DNA from: Candidatus Accumulibacter vicinus
GTDB lineage: Bacteria; Pseudomonadota; Gammaproteobacteria; Burkholderiales; Rhodocyclaceae
Length of the DNA: 25,130 nt
Direction: 5' to 3'
Assembly (NCBI GenBank): GCA_002425405.1
Contig: DIME01000030.1
Span: 1-25,130 of the forward strand
In this document: positions 7,509 to 15,026 of the stretch, one piece after another
Numbering within the stretch: position 1 is the first letter of the stretch
Layout of the letters: the number at the start of each line of letters is the position of its first letter
Position numbers and translations under genes: made by a program
Notes under the pieces: generated by a model
Told to the model about the DNA's origin: nothing
The model's database searches: none
The model's input: only the letters and a program-made list of their open reading frames with translations

Positions 7509-8644
7509 CGCGCCGCCAGAGCCTGACATCGATCTTCGCCCTCGTCATGCTGGCGCTGTTCGCCGGCTGGCTGAGCAACCATCTCGAACGGGTGCCGGCG
7601 ACCTACCGCGAAGCGCCGCAGGCCGAGGCCCGGCGTAATCCTTATCTGGCGCTCGAACGGTTCACCGCGCGCATGGGTGGCCAACTGACACGGCAATCGG
7701 ACGCGCGCATCATCGATCGGCTGCCGGCCGGCGGTACGCTGTTTCTCGATCGCCAGCGCGCGCATCGGCTACCGCCCGAGCGATTGCGTCGCCTGCTCGC
7801 CTGGGTTGAGGACGGCGGCTACCTGATCGCCGTTGCCGAATGTCCTGGCGTCGCCGATCCGCTGCTCGACAGCCTTGGGGTGCGGCATTCCGAGACGCTG
7901 CCGGAAGCGCCGCGCGAGCGGCAGCACGTGCTTGAAGTGAAGCTGCCTGGTGCGCTCCGAACGCTGCGGATCGACGCCGGCTGGCAACGCCTGGAGGCCG
8001 GCGGGCGGCAGCCGGACTGGTCGGCCGGCGAGCATGCGGACGGAGGCGGCAAACAGATCCTGCACTTCAACCTCGGTCGCGGGCACCTGACGATCGCCAG
8101 CGAGCTTGATCGGCAATTGAGCAACCAGCGCATCGGCGCGCTGGACCATGCCGAACTCTACTGGACACTGCTCGGCGAGCATGACCGCTCGTCACCGCCG
8201 CAGATTCTGTTGCTGTCGCGTCTGCAGATGCCGACCCTGCTGGACTGGCTGCTGGAGAACGCCGGGGCCGCGTGCATCGCTGCGGCAATGCTGCTCGTCC
8301 TCTGGCTATGGCGCATCGTTCCGCGCTTCGGGAGTGCGCAGCCGGAGGCGCAGCCGGCACGCCGCGAACTACGCGAACACCTGGCGGCAGTTGCTCGCTA
8401 CCTGTGGCGGTCGGGTGCGCTGGCGACGCTGTTGGTCCCTGCGCGCGAGCATTTTCGCAACCGCCTCGCGCTGCGCCAGCCGGGCATCGCCGCACGCCCG
8501 GCCACGGTACAGGCCTCCGCCCTGGCGGTGCTCTCCGGCTTGCCGGCGGCGCGCATCACCGCCGCCCTCGATGGCCGGGCCGATACCCCGCACGCTTTTA
8601 CCGATGCCCTGCGCACCCTGCGCGACCTCGAACGTCAGCTCTGA
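7505..8644 (+). CDS. DUF4350 domain-containing membrane protein
   Basis: A 379-aa protein beginning with an ATGA overlap on the DUF4129 stop. An N-terminal membrane anchor (about residues 7-23) is followed by NPYLALERFTARMGGQ, then LPAGGTLFLDRQRAHRLPPE and a glycine-rich VEDGGYLIAVAE. This is the DUF4350 layout, which resembles a GATase-like sugar- or ligand-binding fold. A second membrane helix lies near residues 248-272 (AACIAAAMLLVLWLWRIVP). The cytosolic tail (about 285-379) includes a REHLAAVARYLWRSG stretch. The predicted topology leaves the DUF4350 domain in the periplasm. It sits between DUF4129 and MoxR genes, with 10 nt to the latter. The function is unknown; assignment rests on family pattern and context. 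Confidence 0.8.
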   Translation: MTRRQSLTSIFALVMLALFAGWLSNHLERVPATYREAPQAEARRNPYLALERFTARMGGQLTRQSDARIIDRLPAGGTLFLDRQRAHRLPPERLRRLLAWVEDGGYLIAVAECPGVADPLLDSLGVRHSETLPEAPRERQHVLEVKLPGALRTLRIDAGWQRLEAGGRQPDWSAGEHADGGGKQILHFNLGRGHLTIASELDRQLSNQRIGALDHAELYWTLLGEHDRSSPPQILLLSRLQMPTLLDWLLENAGAACIAAAMLLVLWLWRIVPRFGSAQPEAQPARRELREHLAAVARYLWRSGALATLLVPAREHFRNRLALRQPGIAARPATVQASALAVLSGLPAARITAALDGRADTPHAFTDALRTLRDLERQL

Positions 8645-8654
8645 GAACCTCGCC

Positions 8655-9644
8655 ATGAATACCCCCGTGCCGGTTCTGCCGGCAGAAAAACTGCAGCAGG
8701 CACGACAACTGCTGAGTGCGCTGCGCACCGAAATGGCCAAGGCGGTGATCGGCCAGCAGGCGGTCATCGACGAAGTGCTGATCGGTTTGCTGGCCGATGC
8801 GCATGTGCTCATCGAGGGCGTTCCCGGTCTCGGCAAGACGCTGCTGGTGAAAGTTCTGGCCAGAACCTTCGGCGGTCAGACCCGGCGCATCCAGTTCACC
8901 CCCGACCTGATGCCCTCCGATGTCGTCGGCCACACGCTGTTCGACGCGGCCACGGCCAACTTCGTCACCCGCCAGGGGCCGGTGTTTACGCATCTGTTGC
9001 TCGCCGACGAGATCAACCGGGCGCCCGCCAAGACACAGTCGGCACTGCTCGAAGCGATGCAGGAGAAACAGGTGACCCTGGAAGGGAACAGCTCACCCTT
9101 GCCGCGCCCGTTCATGGTTCTGGCGACCCAGAATCCGATCGAACAGGAAGGCACTTACCCATTGCCGGAAGCGCAGCTCGACCGTTTTCTGTTCAAGATC
9201 CGCATCGATTACCCGAGCGAGGAGGAAGAAGTGGCATTGACCCGGCAGGTGACGAGGGCGAGGACCGGCGGTGACCTCGACGTCGAGGCGGTGGCCACGC
9301 TGATCCAGCCGGCAACGGTGGTCGGGCTGCAGCAATGGACGGCGCATGTCACCGTCGACGAGCGCGTCGTTGCCTATGCGGTGGCCATCGTTCGCGCCAG
9401 TCGCGGAACACCGGGGCTGGCCAGTGGCGCCGGTCCGCGTGGCCCGATCGCGCTGGTGCGGGCAGCGCGGGCGCGGGCACTGATGGCCGGGCGGGGTTTC
9501 GCCACGCCCGACGACATCAAGGCGGTGGCGCTGCCGGCGCTGCGCCACCGCGTGACGCCGGCCGCCGAGGCCGAGATCGAAGGGCTCAGCGCTGACGATC
9601 TGCTGTGCGCGCTGCTCGAACGCGTGCCGGCGCCGCGGACCTGA
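8655..9644 (+). CDS. MoxR family AAA+ ATPase
   Basis: A 329-aa MoxR-type AAA+ ATPase, a class of chaperone-like motors that assemble or remodel partner proteins, often with vWA-domain proteins. Walker A is GVPGLGKT (residues 55-62), Walker B is LLLADEIN (114-121), sensor 1 lies in VLATQNPIEQEGTYPLPEAQ, and the arginine finger is in LDRFLFK (R177). The C-terminal lid ends with the usual FATPDDIKAVALPALRHR. The frame stays open upstream to 8148, but the ATG at 8655 starts the family's normal N-terminus (MNTPVPVLPAEKLQQARQLL). It is 10 nt after the DUF4350 gene and 7 nt before the DUF58 gene, so it is firmly within the operon. The client is not known; the DUF58 product is the most likely direct partner. 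Confidence 0.95.
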   Translation: MNTPVPVLPAEKLQQARQLLSALRTEMAKAVIGQQAVIDEVLIGLLADAHVLIEGVPGLGKTLLVKVLARTFGGQTRRIQFTPDLMPSDVVGHTLFDAATANFVTRQGPVFTHLLLADEINRAPAKTQSALLEAMQEKQVTLEGNSSPLPRPFMVLATQNPIEQEGTYPLPEAQLDRFLFKIRIDYPSEEEEVALTRQVTRARTGGDLDVEAVATLIQPATVVGLQQWTAHVTVDERVVAYAVAIVRASRGTPGLASGAGPRGPIALVRAARARALMAGRGFATPDDIKAVALPALRHRVTPAAEAEIEGLSADDLLCALLERVPAPRT

Positions 9645-9651
9645 CGGTCCA

Positions 9652-10959
9652 ATGCTGCTTCCAGACCGCAGACTGCTGCTCGCTGCCGGGCTGTGGCTGG
9701 GTCTGGGTCTGGCCGTCGCCGTTGTGCCGAGCCTGCTGGCCTTCTGGCAGATGGCAGCGGCAACGCTGTTCGGTCTGGCCGCTGCCGACGCGCTGAGCGC
9801 CTGGCGCCGTCGCGGCCGCATCGCCGTCCAGCGCGATCTGTCGCATGCCATGCCGGTCGGGACCTGGCAGAACGTTGGCCTGCGCCTTCGCTGCGATTCA
9901 GGGCAGGCTACCGGCTGGCTGATCGACCGGCACCCGGCCGCTTTCCTCAGTGAGGGCCTGCCACTGCGCTTCACGGTCACCGCCGATCGCTGCCTGCGTG
10001 TTGTCTACCGGGTTTCGGTGAGCGAGCGCGGCCGGCAGGTGTTCGACGGCGTCAGCCTGCGCTGCGCGTCGCCGCTGCGTCTATGGTTGCTGCAGGAAAA
10101 CGTCGTAGAGCAGGATGTGGTGCGGGTCTTCCCGAATTTCGCGCGCATCGCACATTACACGCTGCTGGCGACCGATCACCGCCTGTCGCAGATGGGTATC
10201 CTGCAGCGCCGGCGGCGTGGCGAGGGAATGGAGTTCCTGCAGTTGCGCGACTATCGTCAGGACGACCCGCCGCGGCAGATCGACTGGAAAGCCAGCTCCC
10301 GCGTCGGTCGCCTGATCTCGCGGGCATACGCCGACGAACGCGACCAGCAGATCGTCTTTCTGCTTGATTGTGGTGTCCGGATGCGTGCTCGCGACGGCGA
10401 GCTTTCGCATTTCGACCACACCCTCGACGCCCTGCTGCTGCTCGCCTGGGTCGCCCTGCGCCAGGGCGACGCCGTTGGACTGGCAACCTTTGGCCATCCC
10501 TCGCCGCGCGTGCTGCCGCCGCGCAAGTCATTGGCGACCCTACAGGCGATGATGAATGCAGTTTACGACCTGCAGCCGTCACTGCAGGTACCCGATTACC
10601 TGAGCGCCAGTGAAACCCTCAGCCAGCGCCTGCGCAAACGGGCGTTGGTGATTCTGGTTACCAACCTGCGCGACGAGGATGACGACACGCTGCTGCCGGC
10701 AGTCGAGCAGTTGCGGCGCCGTCATGCGGTGAGCGTTGCCAGCCTGCGCGAAGCGGTACTCGACGAGTTGCTCGAAGCGCCGGTCAATGATTTTGACGCC
10801 GCGCTGATACGCGCTGCCGGCATTGAATACCTGCAGACGAGGCGACGGCAGGTGGCGCTGTTGCGTCACGGTGGCGTTGAGGTTCTCGACGTCGTTGCGC
10901 GCCAATTGCCGGTGGCGCTGATCAATCACTACTGGGCCAGAAAGCGTTCCGGCGCGTGA
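9652..10959 (+). CDS. DUF58 domain-containing protein (vWA-like)
   Basis: A 435-aa protein with two N-terminal hydrophobic helices (about residues 8-48) and a cytosolic DUF58 region. The diagnostic motif is LRDYRQDDPPRQIDWKASSR (residues 198-217). It is followed by a vWA-like fold starting at QQIVFLLDCGVRM (about 232). The usual MIDAS signature DxSxS is degenerate here (D239, then C, G, V, R), so metal-ion binding of the classical kind is doubtful. I believe related betaproteobacterial proteins carry a similar DCG..M motif, which would make this a subfamily trait. It lies 7 nt after MoxR, the standard MoxR-DUF58 gene pair in which the ATPase is thought to act on the vWA-like partner. A 99-nt gap with a possible promoter follows. 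Confidence 0.9.
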   Translation: MLLPDRRLLLAAGLWLGLGLAVAVVPSLLAFWQMAAATLFGLAAADALSAWRRRGRIAVQRDLSHAMPVGTWQNVGLRLRCDSGQATGWLIDRHPAAFLSEGLPLRFTVTADRCLRVVYRVSVSERGRQVFDGVSLRCASPLRLWLLQENVVEQDVVRVFPNFARIAHYTLLATDHRLSQMGILQRRRRGEGMEFLQLRDYRQDDPPRQIDWKASSRVGRLISRAYADERDQQIVFLLDCGVRMRARDGELSHFDHTLDALLLLAWVALRQGDAVGLATFGHPSPRVLPPRKSLATLQAMMNAVYDLQPSLQVPDYLSASETLSQRLRKRALVILVTNLRDEDDDTLLPAVEQLRRRHAVSVASLREAVLDELLEAPVNDFDAALIRAAGIEYLQTRRRQVALLRHGGVEVLDVVARQLPVALINHYWARKRSGA

Positions 10960-11011
10960 TAGTATGCGCCGTGCGATCGTTGCCGCCAGGCCAAGAAACC
11001 GGTTGCCCCGA

Positions 11012-11039
11012 TTGCGACGAAACGTGACGCCACTATTTT
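11012..11039 (+). promoter_or_regulatory. Possible internal promoter for the BPSS1780-type / RDD gene pair
   Basis: TTGCGA (11012-11017) and TATTTT (11034-11039) are separated by 16 nt in the 99-nt gap after the DUF58 gene. They lie 20 nt upstream of the next ATG. The spacing is slightly short but acceptable for sigma-70. Confidence 0.38.
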
Positions 11040-11058
11040 TTGACGGCAGGGGGCCGCA

Positions 11059-11847
11059 ATGCAGATCGACGACAATCCGTTCAGGCCACCTTCTGCGCGG
11101 CTGTATGACTACAGTGAAAGCGACTTTGGCACTTTCATTCCCGAGGGCCGGCTGGTGTCGGCCGGGAGCGGCTTGCAGTGGCTGTTGCGCGGCTGGACAA
11201 TGTTCCGCACGGCGCCGGGCACCTGGATCGGCATCGCCGTCGCCTTCATGGCGGTGATGCTGATCGCCGGGATGCTCCCGCTCCTGAATATCGTCGCCAA
11301 CCTGCTGATCCCGGTGTTCATCGGCGGCATCAGCGTGGGCTGTCGGGCCATTGAAGAGGGCGAGGGAATTCGCTTCGAACATCTGTTTGCCGGTTTTTCG
11401 CGTCAGCCGGGAGGCTTGCTGATGCTCGGGCTGCTCTACCTGCTGGCGCTGTTGGTGATCGCCGTCGCGGTCGGCATCATCGCCACCGTCACCGGAATCG
11501 CCGCGCTGGCGACGATCGGTCTCGACGGCGCCGGGAACACCGCCGCGTGGGCCATTGTGGTTTCCTTTCTGGCCATGATCCTGGTCTTCGCGCCGTTGGC
11601 CATGGCAGTCTGGCTGGCGCCGCCGTTATTGCTCTTCCACGAGCTGTCCGCGTATCAGGCGATCAAGACCGGCGTCTTCGTCGCACTACGCAATTTCCCG
11701 TCGTTTCTGGTCTATGTCCTGTTGGTGCTGGTCGCCGCCGTGCTGGCCAGCCTGCCGCTGCTGCTCGGCTGGCTGGTGCTGCTGCCGGTGCTCTATGCTT
11801 CGCTGTACGCGGCCTACCGGGACCTGTTCTTCGCCGAACATCGATGA
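11059..11847 (+). CDS. BPSS1780-type membrane protein
   Basis: A 262-aa inner-membrane protein that I recognise as the BPSS1780 family of betaproteobacteria. It has a soluble N-terminus (NPFRPPSARLYDY) and the stretch GLQWLLRGWTMFRTAPGTWI. At least five membrane segments follow, near residues 55-75, 80-95, 115-145, 155-190 and 215-245. The ATG follows a purine-rich GGCAGGGGG. The stop overlaps the RDD gene start (ATGA, 11844-11847), so the two are translationally coupled. Families of this kind have no established biochemical role. Linkage to the MoxR block suggests a membrane or envelope function. It could be on the same transcript as DUF58 or driven by the promoter-like element just upstream. 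Confidence 0.78.
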   Translation: MQIDDNPFRPPSARLYDYSESDFGTFIPEGRLVSAGSGLQWLLRGWTMFRTAPGTWIGIAVAFMAVMLIAGMLPLLNIVANLLIPVFIGGISVGCRAIEEGEGIRFEHLFAGFSRQPGGLLMLGLLYLLALLVIAVAVGIIATVTGIAALATIGLDGAGNTAAWAIVVSFLAMILVFAPLAMAVWLAPPLLLFHELSAYQAIKTGVFVALRNFPSFLVYVLLVLVAAVLASLPLLLGWLVLLPVLYASLYAAYRDLFFAEHR

Positions 11848-12572
11848 CCGTTGCGCTTGCCGCCCCGCTGGACAGCCTTTGCCGCATCGCCACGCCTGAA
11901 GGCTGCGAGATCGAACTGCGGGTGGCTGGACCGGTCGCACGCGCGCGCGCCTGGTTTCTCGATTTTCTGCTCCGCCTGGGACTCTGGCTGCTCTTGGCGA
12001 TGGCTGCCGCGCAGATCGGCGATTTCGGCACTGGCCTGCTGTTGCTCGGCGCATTCCTGCTCGAGTGGTGGTATCCGATCATTTTTGAAGTGTATCGCCA
12101 CGGTCAGACGCCGGGCAAGAAGGCCTGTGCTCTGGCGGTCGTCCATGACGATGGACGGCCCGTCGGCTGGAGCGCCGCTTTCATCCGTAATACGTTGCGC
12201 AGCGTCGATATTCTGCCGTTGATGTACGCCGCGGGTTTCGTCACCAGCCTGCTCAACGCCGAAGGTAAACGTCTGGGCGACCTGGCCGCCGGAACTCTGG
12301 TGGTGCATGTCGACGAAACAGCGCGCCGGCCGGTCGGCGCTGGCAGCGCACTTGGGGGTGAGGTCGGCGGTGAAGCTCCGCCCTTTGTTCTGACCCGCGA
12401 AGAACAGCTGGCGATCATCGAGTACAGCCAGCGTGCCGCGCTGCTGACTCCCGAGCGGGCAGCCGAGCTGGCCGCCGCCGCCGGGCCGCTGAGCGCTGGT
12501 CTCGACGGCGAGGCAGCGCGGCGGCGCCTGCTGCGCATCGCCAACTTCCTGCTCGGGAGTCAGGTATCTTGA
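11844..12572 (+). CDS. RDD family membrane protein
   Basis: A 242-aa protein of the RDD family (Arg-Asp-Asp named). A short soluble N-terminus holds IATPEGCEIELRVAGPVARA. Membrane helices follow (about residues 33-75 and 115-140), containing the RARAWFLDFLLRLGL helix, where the family Arg/Asp residues lie, and the loop HGQTPGKKACALAVVHDDGR, which is a strong RDD landmark. A second landmark is GKRLGDLAAGTLVVH (about residues 140-155). The last 80 residues are soluble and Ala/Arg/Glu rich. The start overlaps the BPSS1780-type stop by 4 nt. The frame is open upstream to 11547, but that part is a shadow. RDD proteins are frequent neighbours of SpoIIM/MoxR genes; some relatives have been linked to ion transport, which is not testable here. 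Confidence 0.86.
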   Translation: MTVALAAPLDSLCRIATPEGCEIELRVAGPVARARAWFLDFLLRLGLWLLLAMAAAQIGDFGTGLLLLGAFLLEWWYPIIFEVYRHGQTPGKKACALAVVHDDGRPVGWSAAFIRNTLRSVDILPLMYAAGFVTSLLNAEGKRLGDLAAGTLVVHVDETARRPVGAGSALGGEVGGEAPPFVLTREEQLAIIEYSQRAALLTPERAAELAAAAGPLSAGLDGEAARRRLLRIANFLLGSQVS

Positions 12573-12627
12573 ATCTTCCCGGCTTCCCGCTGTCTTTGCC
12601 TGCTCTGCCCTGATACGGATCGACCGC

Positions 12628-13023
12628 ATGAATGCTTACTCAGGACCGGCTCTGGTCACCCTCGCCACGGCGCTGCTGTTGTTCTCCTGTGCGGCCTATG
12701 TCGGCCGCTGCCGCATCAAGTTCGGCATCCAGGCGCCGGCAACCAGTGGTCACCCGCAATTCGAGATCGCTTATCGGATCCAGATGAACACCCTCGAGAA
12801 TACAGTGGCTTTCCTGCCGGTACTGTGGGTGTTCGCGATCTTCCTGTCGAGCTTCTGGGCGACCGGAATCGGAAGCGTCTGGCTGCTGGGCCGGGTCTGG
12901 TATGCCTGGGCCTATGCATGCGATCCGAAGACGCGCGGCAAGGGCTTCCTGGTCTCGATGCTCGCCTTTGGCGCTCTGGCTCTCGGTGGCGCCTGGGGTG
13001 TACTGCGTGGACTGCTCGTCTGA
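12628..13023 (+). CDS. MAPEG family membrane protein
   Basis: A 131-aa protein of the MAPEG superfamily (membrane-associated proteins in eicosanoid and glutathione metabolism). Four hydrophobic helices lie near residues 5-28, 58-75, 80-95 and 108-130. The hallmark motif RIQMNTLENTVAFLPVLWVF (about 50-70) contains the Asn/Glu pair that contacts glutathione in characterised members, and GRVWYAWAYACDPKTRGKGF is the second landmark. The size is typical (about 130 aa). Family members act as glutathione-dependent transferases or peroxidases, but bacterial ones are mostly uncharacterised. It starts 55 nt after the RDD gene, and its TGA overlaps the probable CTG start of the ABC exporter. Co-production with an exporter would fit a detoxification role; that is inference. 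Confidence 0.9.
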   Translation: MNAYSGPALVTLATALLLFSCAAYVGRCRIKFGIQAPATSGHPQFEIAYRIQMNTLENTVAFLPVLWVFAIFLSSFWATGIGSVWLLGRVWYAWAYACDPKTRGKGFLVSMLAFGALALGGAWGVLRGLLV

Positions 13024-14843
13024 ACCACGAAACTTCCTGGCCCACGTCAACCGACGACGGCGCGCAGCCACTGCGACCGGCACGCAAACTGCGGCCGCTG
13101 CGCACGCTGTTGCCCTACGTGGCCCGCTACCGCGGGCAGGTCGCGCTGGCCTTGCTGTTCCTGCTGCTCGCCGCCGGCGCGACGCTGGCGCTGCCCTACG
13201 CCGTGAAACTGCTGGTCGACGGCGGTCTCGCGGCACCGGCTGGCTGGTCTCTCGACGATCGAATGCCGGCAATCCGCGACCATTTCATCGTGTTGTTCGC
13301 CGTCGCGGTGGTACTCGGGCTGGCGACTGCCGCACGTTTCTACATGGTGAGCTGGATCGGCGAGCGGGTGACCACCGATTTGCGGCAGGCGGTCTACGCG
13401 CATGTGCTGCGGCAGAGTCCGCAATTCTTCGAGACGCTGAAGACCGGTGAAGTGCTGTCGCGGCTGACCACCGACACGACGGTGATTCACAGCGCCGTCG
13501 GTTCGAGCATCAGCATGGGCCTGCGCAACCTGGTGTTGCTGGTCGGCGGGCTGACCATGCTGGTCAGCACGACGCCGCGGCTGATGCTGACGGTGGCGGT
13601 GATCATCGTGCTGGTGGTGTTGCCGGCGGCGCTCATCGCTCGTCGCGTGCGCAAGCTCTCGCGCGCCAGCCAGGACCGCATTGCCGATACCAGCGGCATT
13701 GCCGGCGAGATCCTCAATGCCATTCCGGTAGTCCAGAGCTACACCCAGGAGAGCGCCGAGACGATTCGCTTTGCGGCCGCCAACGAGCAGGCCTTTGCCA
13801 CCTCGATCCGCCGCAGCGGCACGCGCTCGGCGCTCACCGCCTTCGTCATCATCGGCGTCTTTGCCTCGCTGCTCTACGGTATGTACGGCGGCGTCCAGGC
13901 GGTACTTGCCGGCCAGATCAGTGCTGGCCAACTGAGCCAGACGGCGCTCTATGTGATGGTTGTCGCCGGCAGCGTGGCGGTGCTGGCCGAGGTGTGGGGC
14001 GATCTGCTGCGCGCTTCGGGGGCCACTGAAAGGCTGATGGAACTGCTCGGCGTACGCTCGCCGATCGTCGAGCCGGCGCGGCCCATCGCCTTGCCGGTCG
14101 CAGCGGCAGGCCTGCAGGTGAGCTTCTGCGGGGTGCGCTTCGCCTATCCGTCACGCCCGGCGCAAGTGGTGCTGCAAGGGCTCGATTTCACCATCGAGGC
14201 CGGACAGACGGTGGCCCTGGTCGGACCGTCGGGCGCCGGCAAGACGACCCTCTTCCAGTTGCTGCAACGTTTCTACGACGTTGATGAGGGGTCTGTCCGG
14301 ATCGATGGCATCGACCTGCGGCGTGCGCGCCTGGCCGAGTTGCGCGCGCGCATCGCGGTGGTGCCACAGGAGGCGGTGATCTTCTCGGGCAGCATTGCCG
14401 ACAACATCCGCTACGGCAAACCTGACGCCTCCGACGAGGAAACCTGTGCCGCTGCGCGCGCTGCCTTCGTCGATGAATTCGTGCAGCGGCTGCCCGACGG
14501 CTACGCCACTTTCGTCGGCGAACGCGGTGTTCGCCTGTCCGGCGGCCAGCGCCAGCGCATCGCCATTGCGCGTGCGATATTGAAGAACGCGCCGCTGCTG
14601 TTGCTCGACGAAGCAACCAGCAGCCTCGACGCCGAAAGCGAGCGCGTCGTGCAGGCTGCGCTCGAAGCCGCAATGGCCGGGCGAACGACCGTCGTCATTG
14701 CGCATCGCCTGGCCACCGTGCAACGCGCCGACCGGATCATCGTTCTCGACCAGGGGCGGGTCATCGAGGTTGGCACGCACGCGTCGCTGGTCGAGCGCTG
14801 CGGCTTGTACGCTCGCCTGGCGGCGCTGCAGTTCGGCACTTGA
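13020..14843 (+). CDS. ABC transporter, fused permease/ATPase (ABC-B exporter, MsbA-like)
   Basis: A 607-aa half-transporter with an N-terminal transmembrane domain of six helices (about residues 40-340) and a C-terminal ATPase. Walker A is GPSGAGKTT, the Q-loop is AVVPQEAVIFSGSIADNIRY, the signature is LSGGQRQR, Walker B is PLLLLDEAT and the switch histidine is in VIAHRLATV, so it should be active as a homodimer. It resembles MsbA/multidrug-type exporters; the substrate is unknown. The start is unusual. The frame has no ATG near the domain start, and the best fit is CTG 13020, which overlaps the MAPEG stop in the manner of an ATGA junction. In-frame TTG 13110 and GTG 13119 are alternatives that would trim the leader before the first helix. 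The frame is open upstream to an ATG at 12825 inside the MAPEG gene. Confidence 0.88.
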   Translation: MNHETSWPTSTDDGAQPLRPARKLRPLRTLLPYVARYRGQVALALLFLLLAAGATLALPYAVKLLVDGGLAAPAGWSLDDRMPAIRDHFIVLFAVAVVLGLATAARFYMVSWIGERVTTDLRQAVYAHVLRQSPQFFETLKTGEVLSRLTTDTTVIHSAVGSSISMGLRNLVLLVGGLTMLVSTTPRLMLTVAVIIVLVVLPAALIARRVRKLSRASQDRIADTSGIAGEILNAIPVVQSYTQESAETIRFAAANEQAFATSIRRSGTRSALTAFVIIGVFASLLYGMYGGVQAVLAGQISAGQLSQTALYVMVVAGSVAVLAEVWGDLLRASGATERLMELLGVRSPIVEPARPIALPVAAAGLQVSFCGVRFAYPSRPAQVVLQGLDFTIEAGQTVALVGPSGAGKTTLFQLLQRFYDVDEGSVRIDGIDLRRARLAELRARIAVVPQEAVIFSGSIADNIRYGKPDASDEETCAAARAAFVDEFVQRLPDGYATFVGERGVRLSGGQRQRIAIARAILKNAPLLLLDEATSSLDAESERVVQAALEAAMAGRTTVVIAHRLATVQRADRIIVLDQGRVIEVGTHASLVERCGLYARLAALQFGT

Positions 14844-14894
14844 AGAAGCTGGCTGCGGTGCGCATCAGCAAGCGCAGTTTAAGGCTCACTTCAG

Positions 14895-14947
14895 CCTGCG
14901 TATGCAGGATCCCATGGCAAGGACACGCCCCGATCCCTCTCGGGGCG
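14895..14947 (+). terminator. Two small hairpins after the ABC exporter, possible terminator or leader structure
   Basis: A 5-bp hairpin (CCTGC/GCAGG, loop 4 nt, 14895-14908) is followed by an 8-bp perfect GC-rich hairpin (CGCCCCGA/TCGGGGCG, 14926-14947, loop 6 nt). No T-run follows, so it is not a classical intrinsic terminator. It may stabilise the 3' end of the exporter mRNA or shape the leader of the next gene. Confidence 0.35.
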
Positions 14948-14968
14948 CATGTTAGGAGAGGAAAACGC

Positions 14969-15025
14969 ATGCAATCAGCTGTCGACTATCGTGGCAGGAT
15001 CAAATACGACACCCCTAACGAATAG
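14969..15025 (+). CDS. Possible 18-aa leader peptide
   Basis: An 18-codon ORF (MQSAVDYRGRIKYDTPNE) has a very good Shine-Dalgarno (AGGAGAGG at 14954-14961). It ends one base before the ATG of the beta-propeller gene. That gene itself has no Shine-Dalgarno of its own, so stop-restart coupling is plausible. There are no runs of one amino acid that would mark an attenuator peptide. It could also be a chance ORF, or an earlier, differently framed start could be used. Confidence 0.35.
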   Translation: MQSAVDYRGRIKYDTPNE

Positions 15026-15026
15026 A

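Noticed and set aside
14949..15026. Upstream ATG of the beta-propeller gene at 14949
   Set aside because: It has no Shine-Dalgarno, sits at the foot of a GC hairpin, and the extra 26 residues before the membrane helix look unlike a signal sequence.
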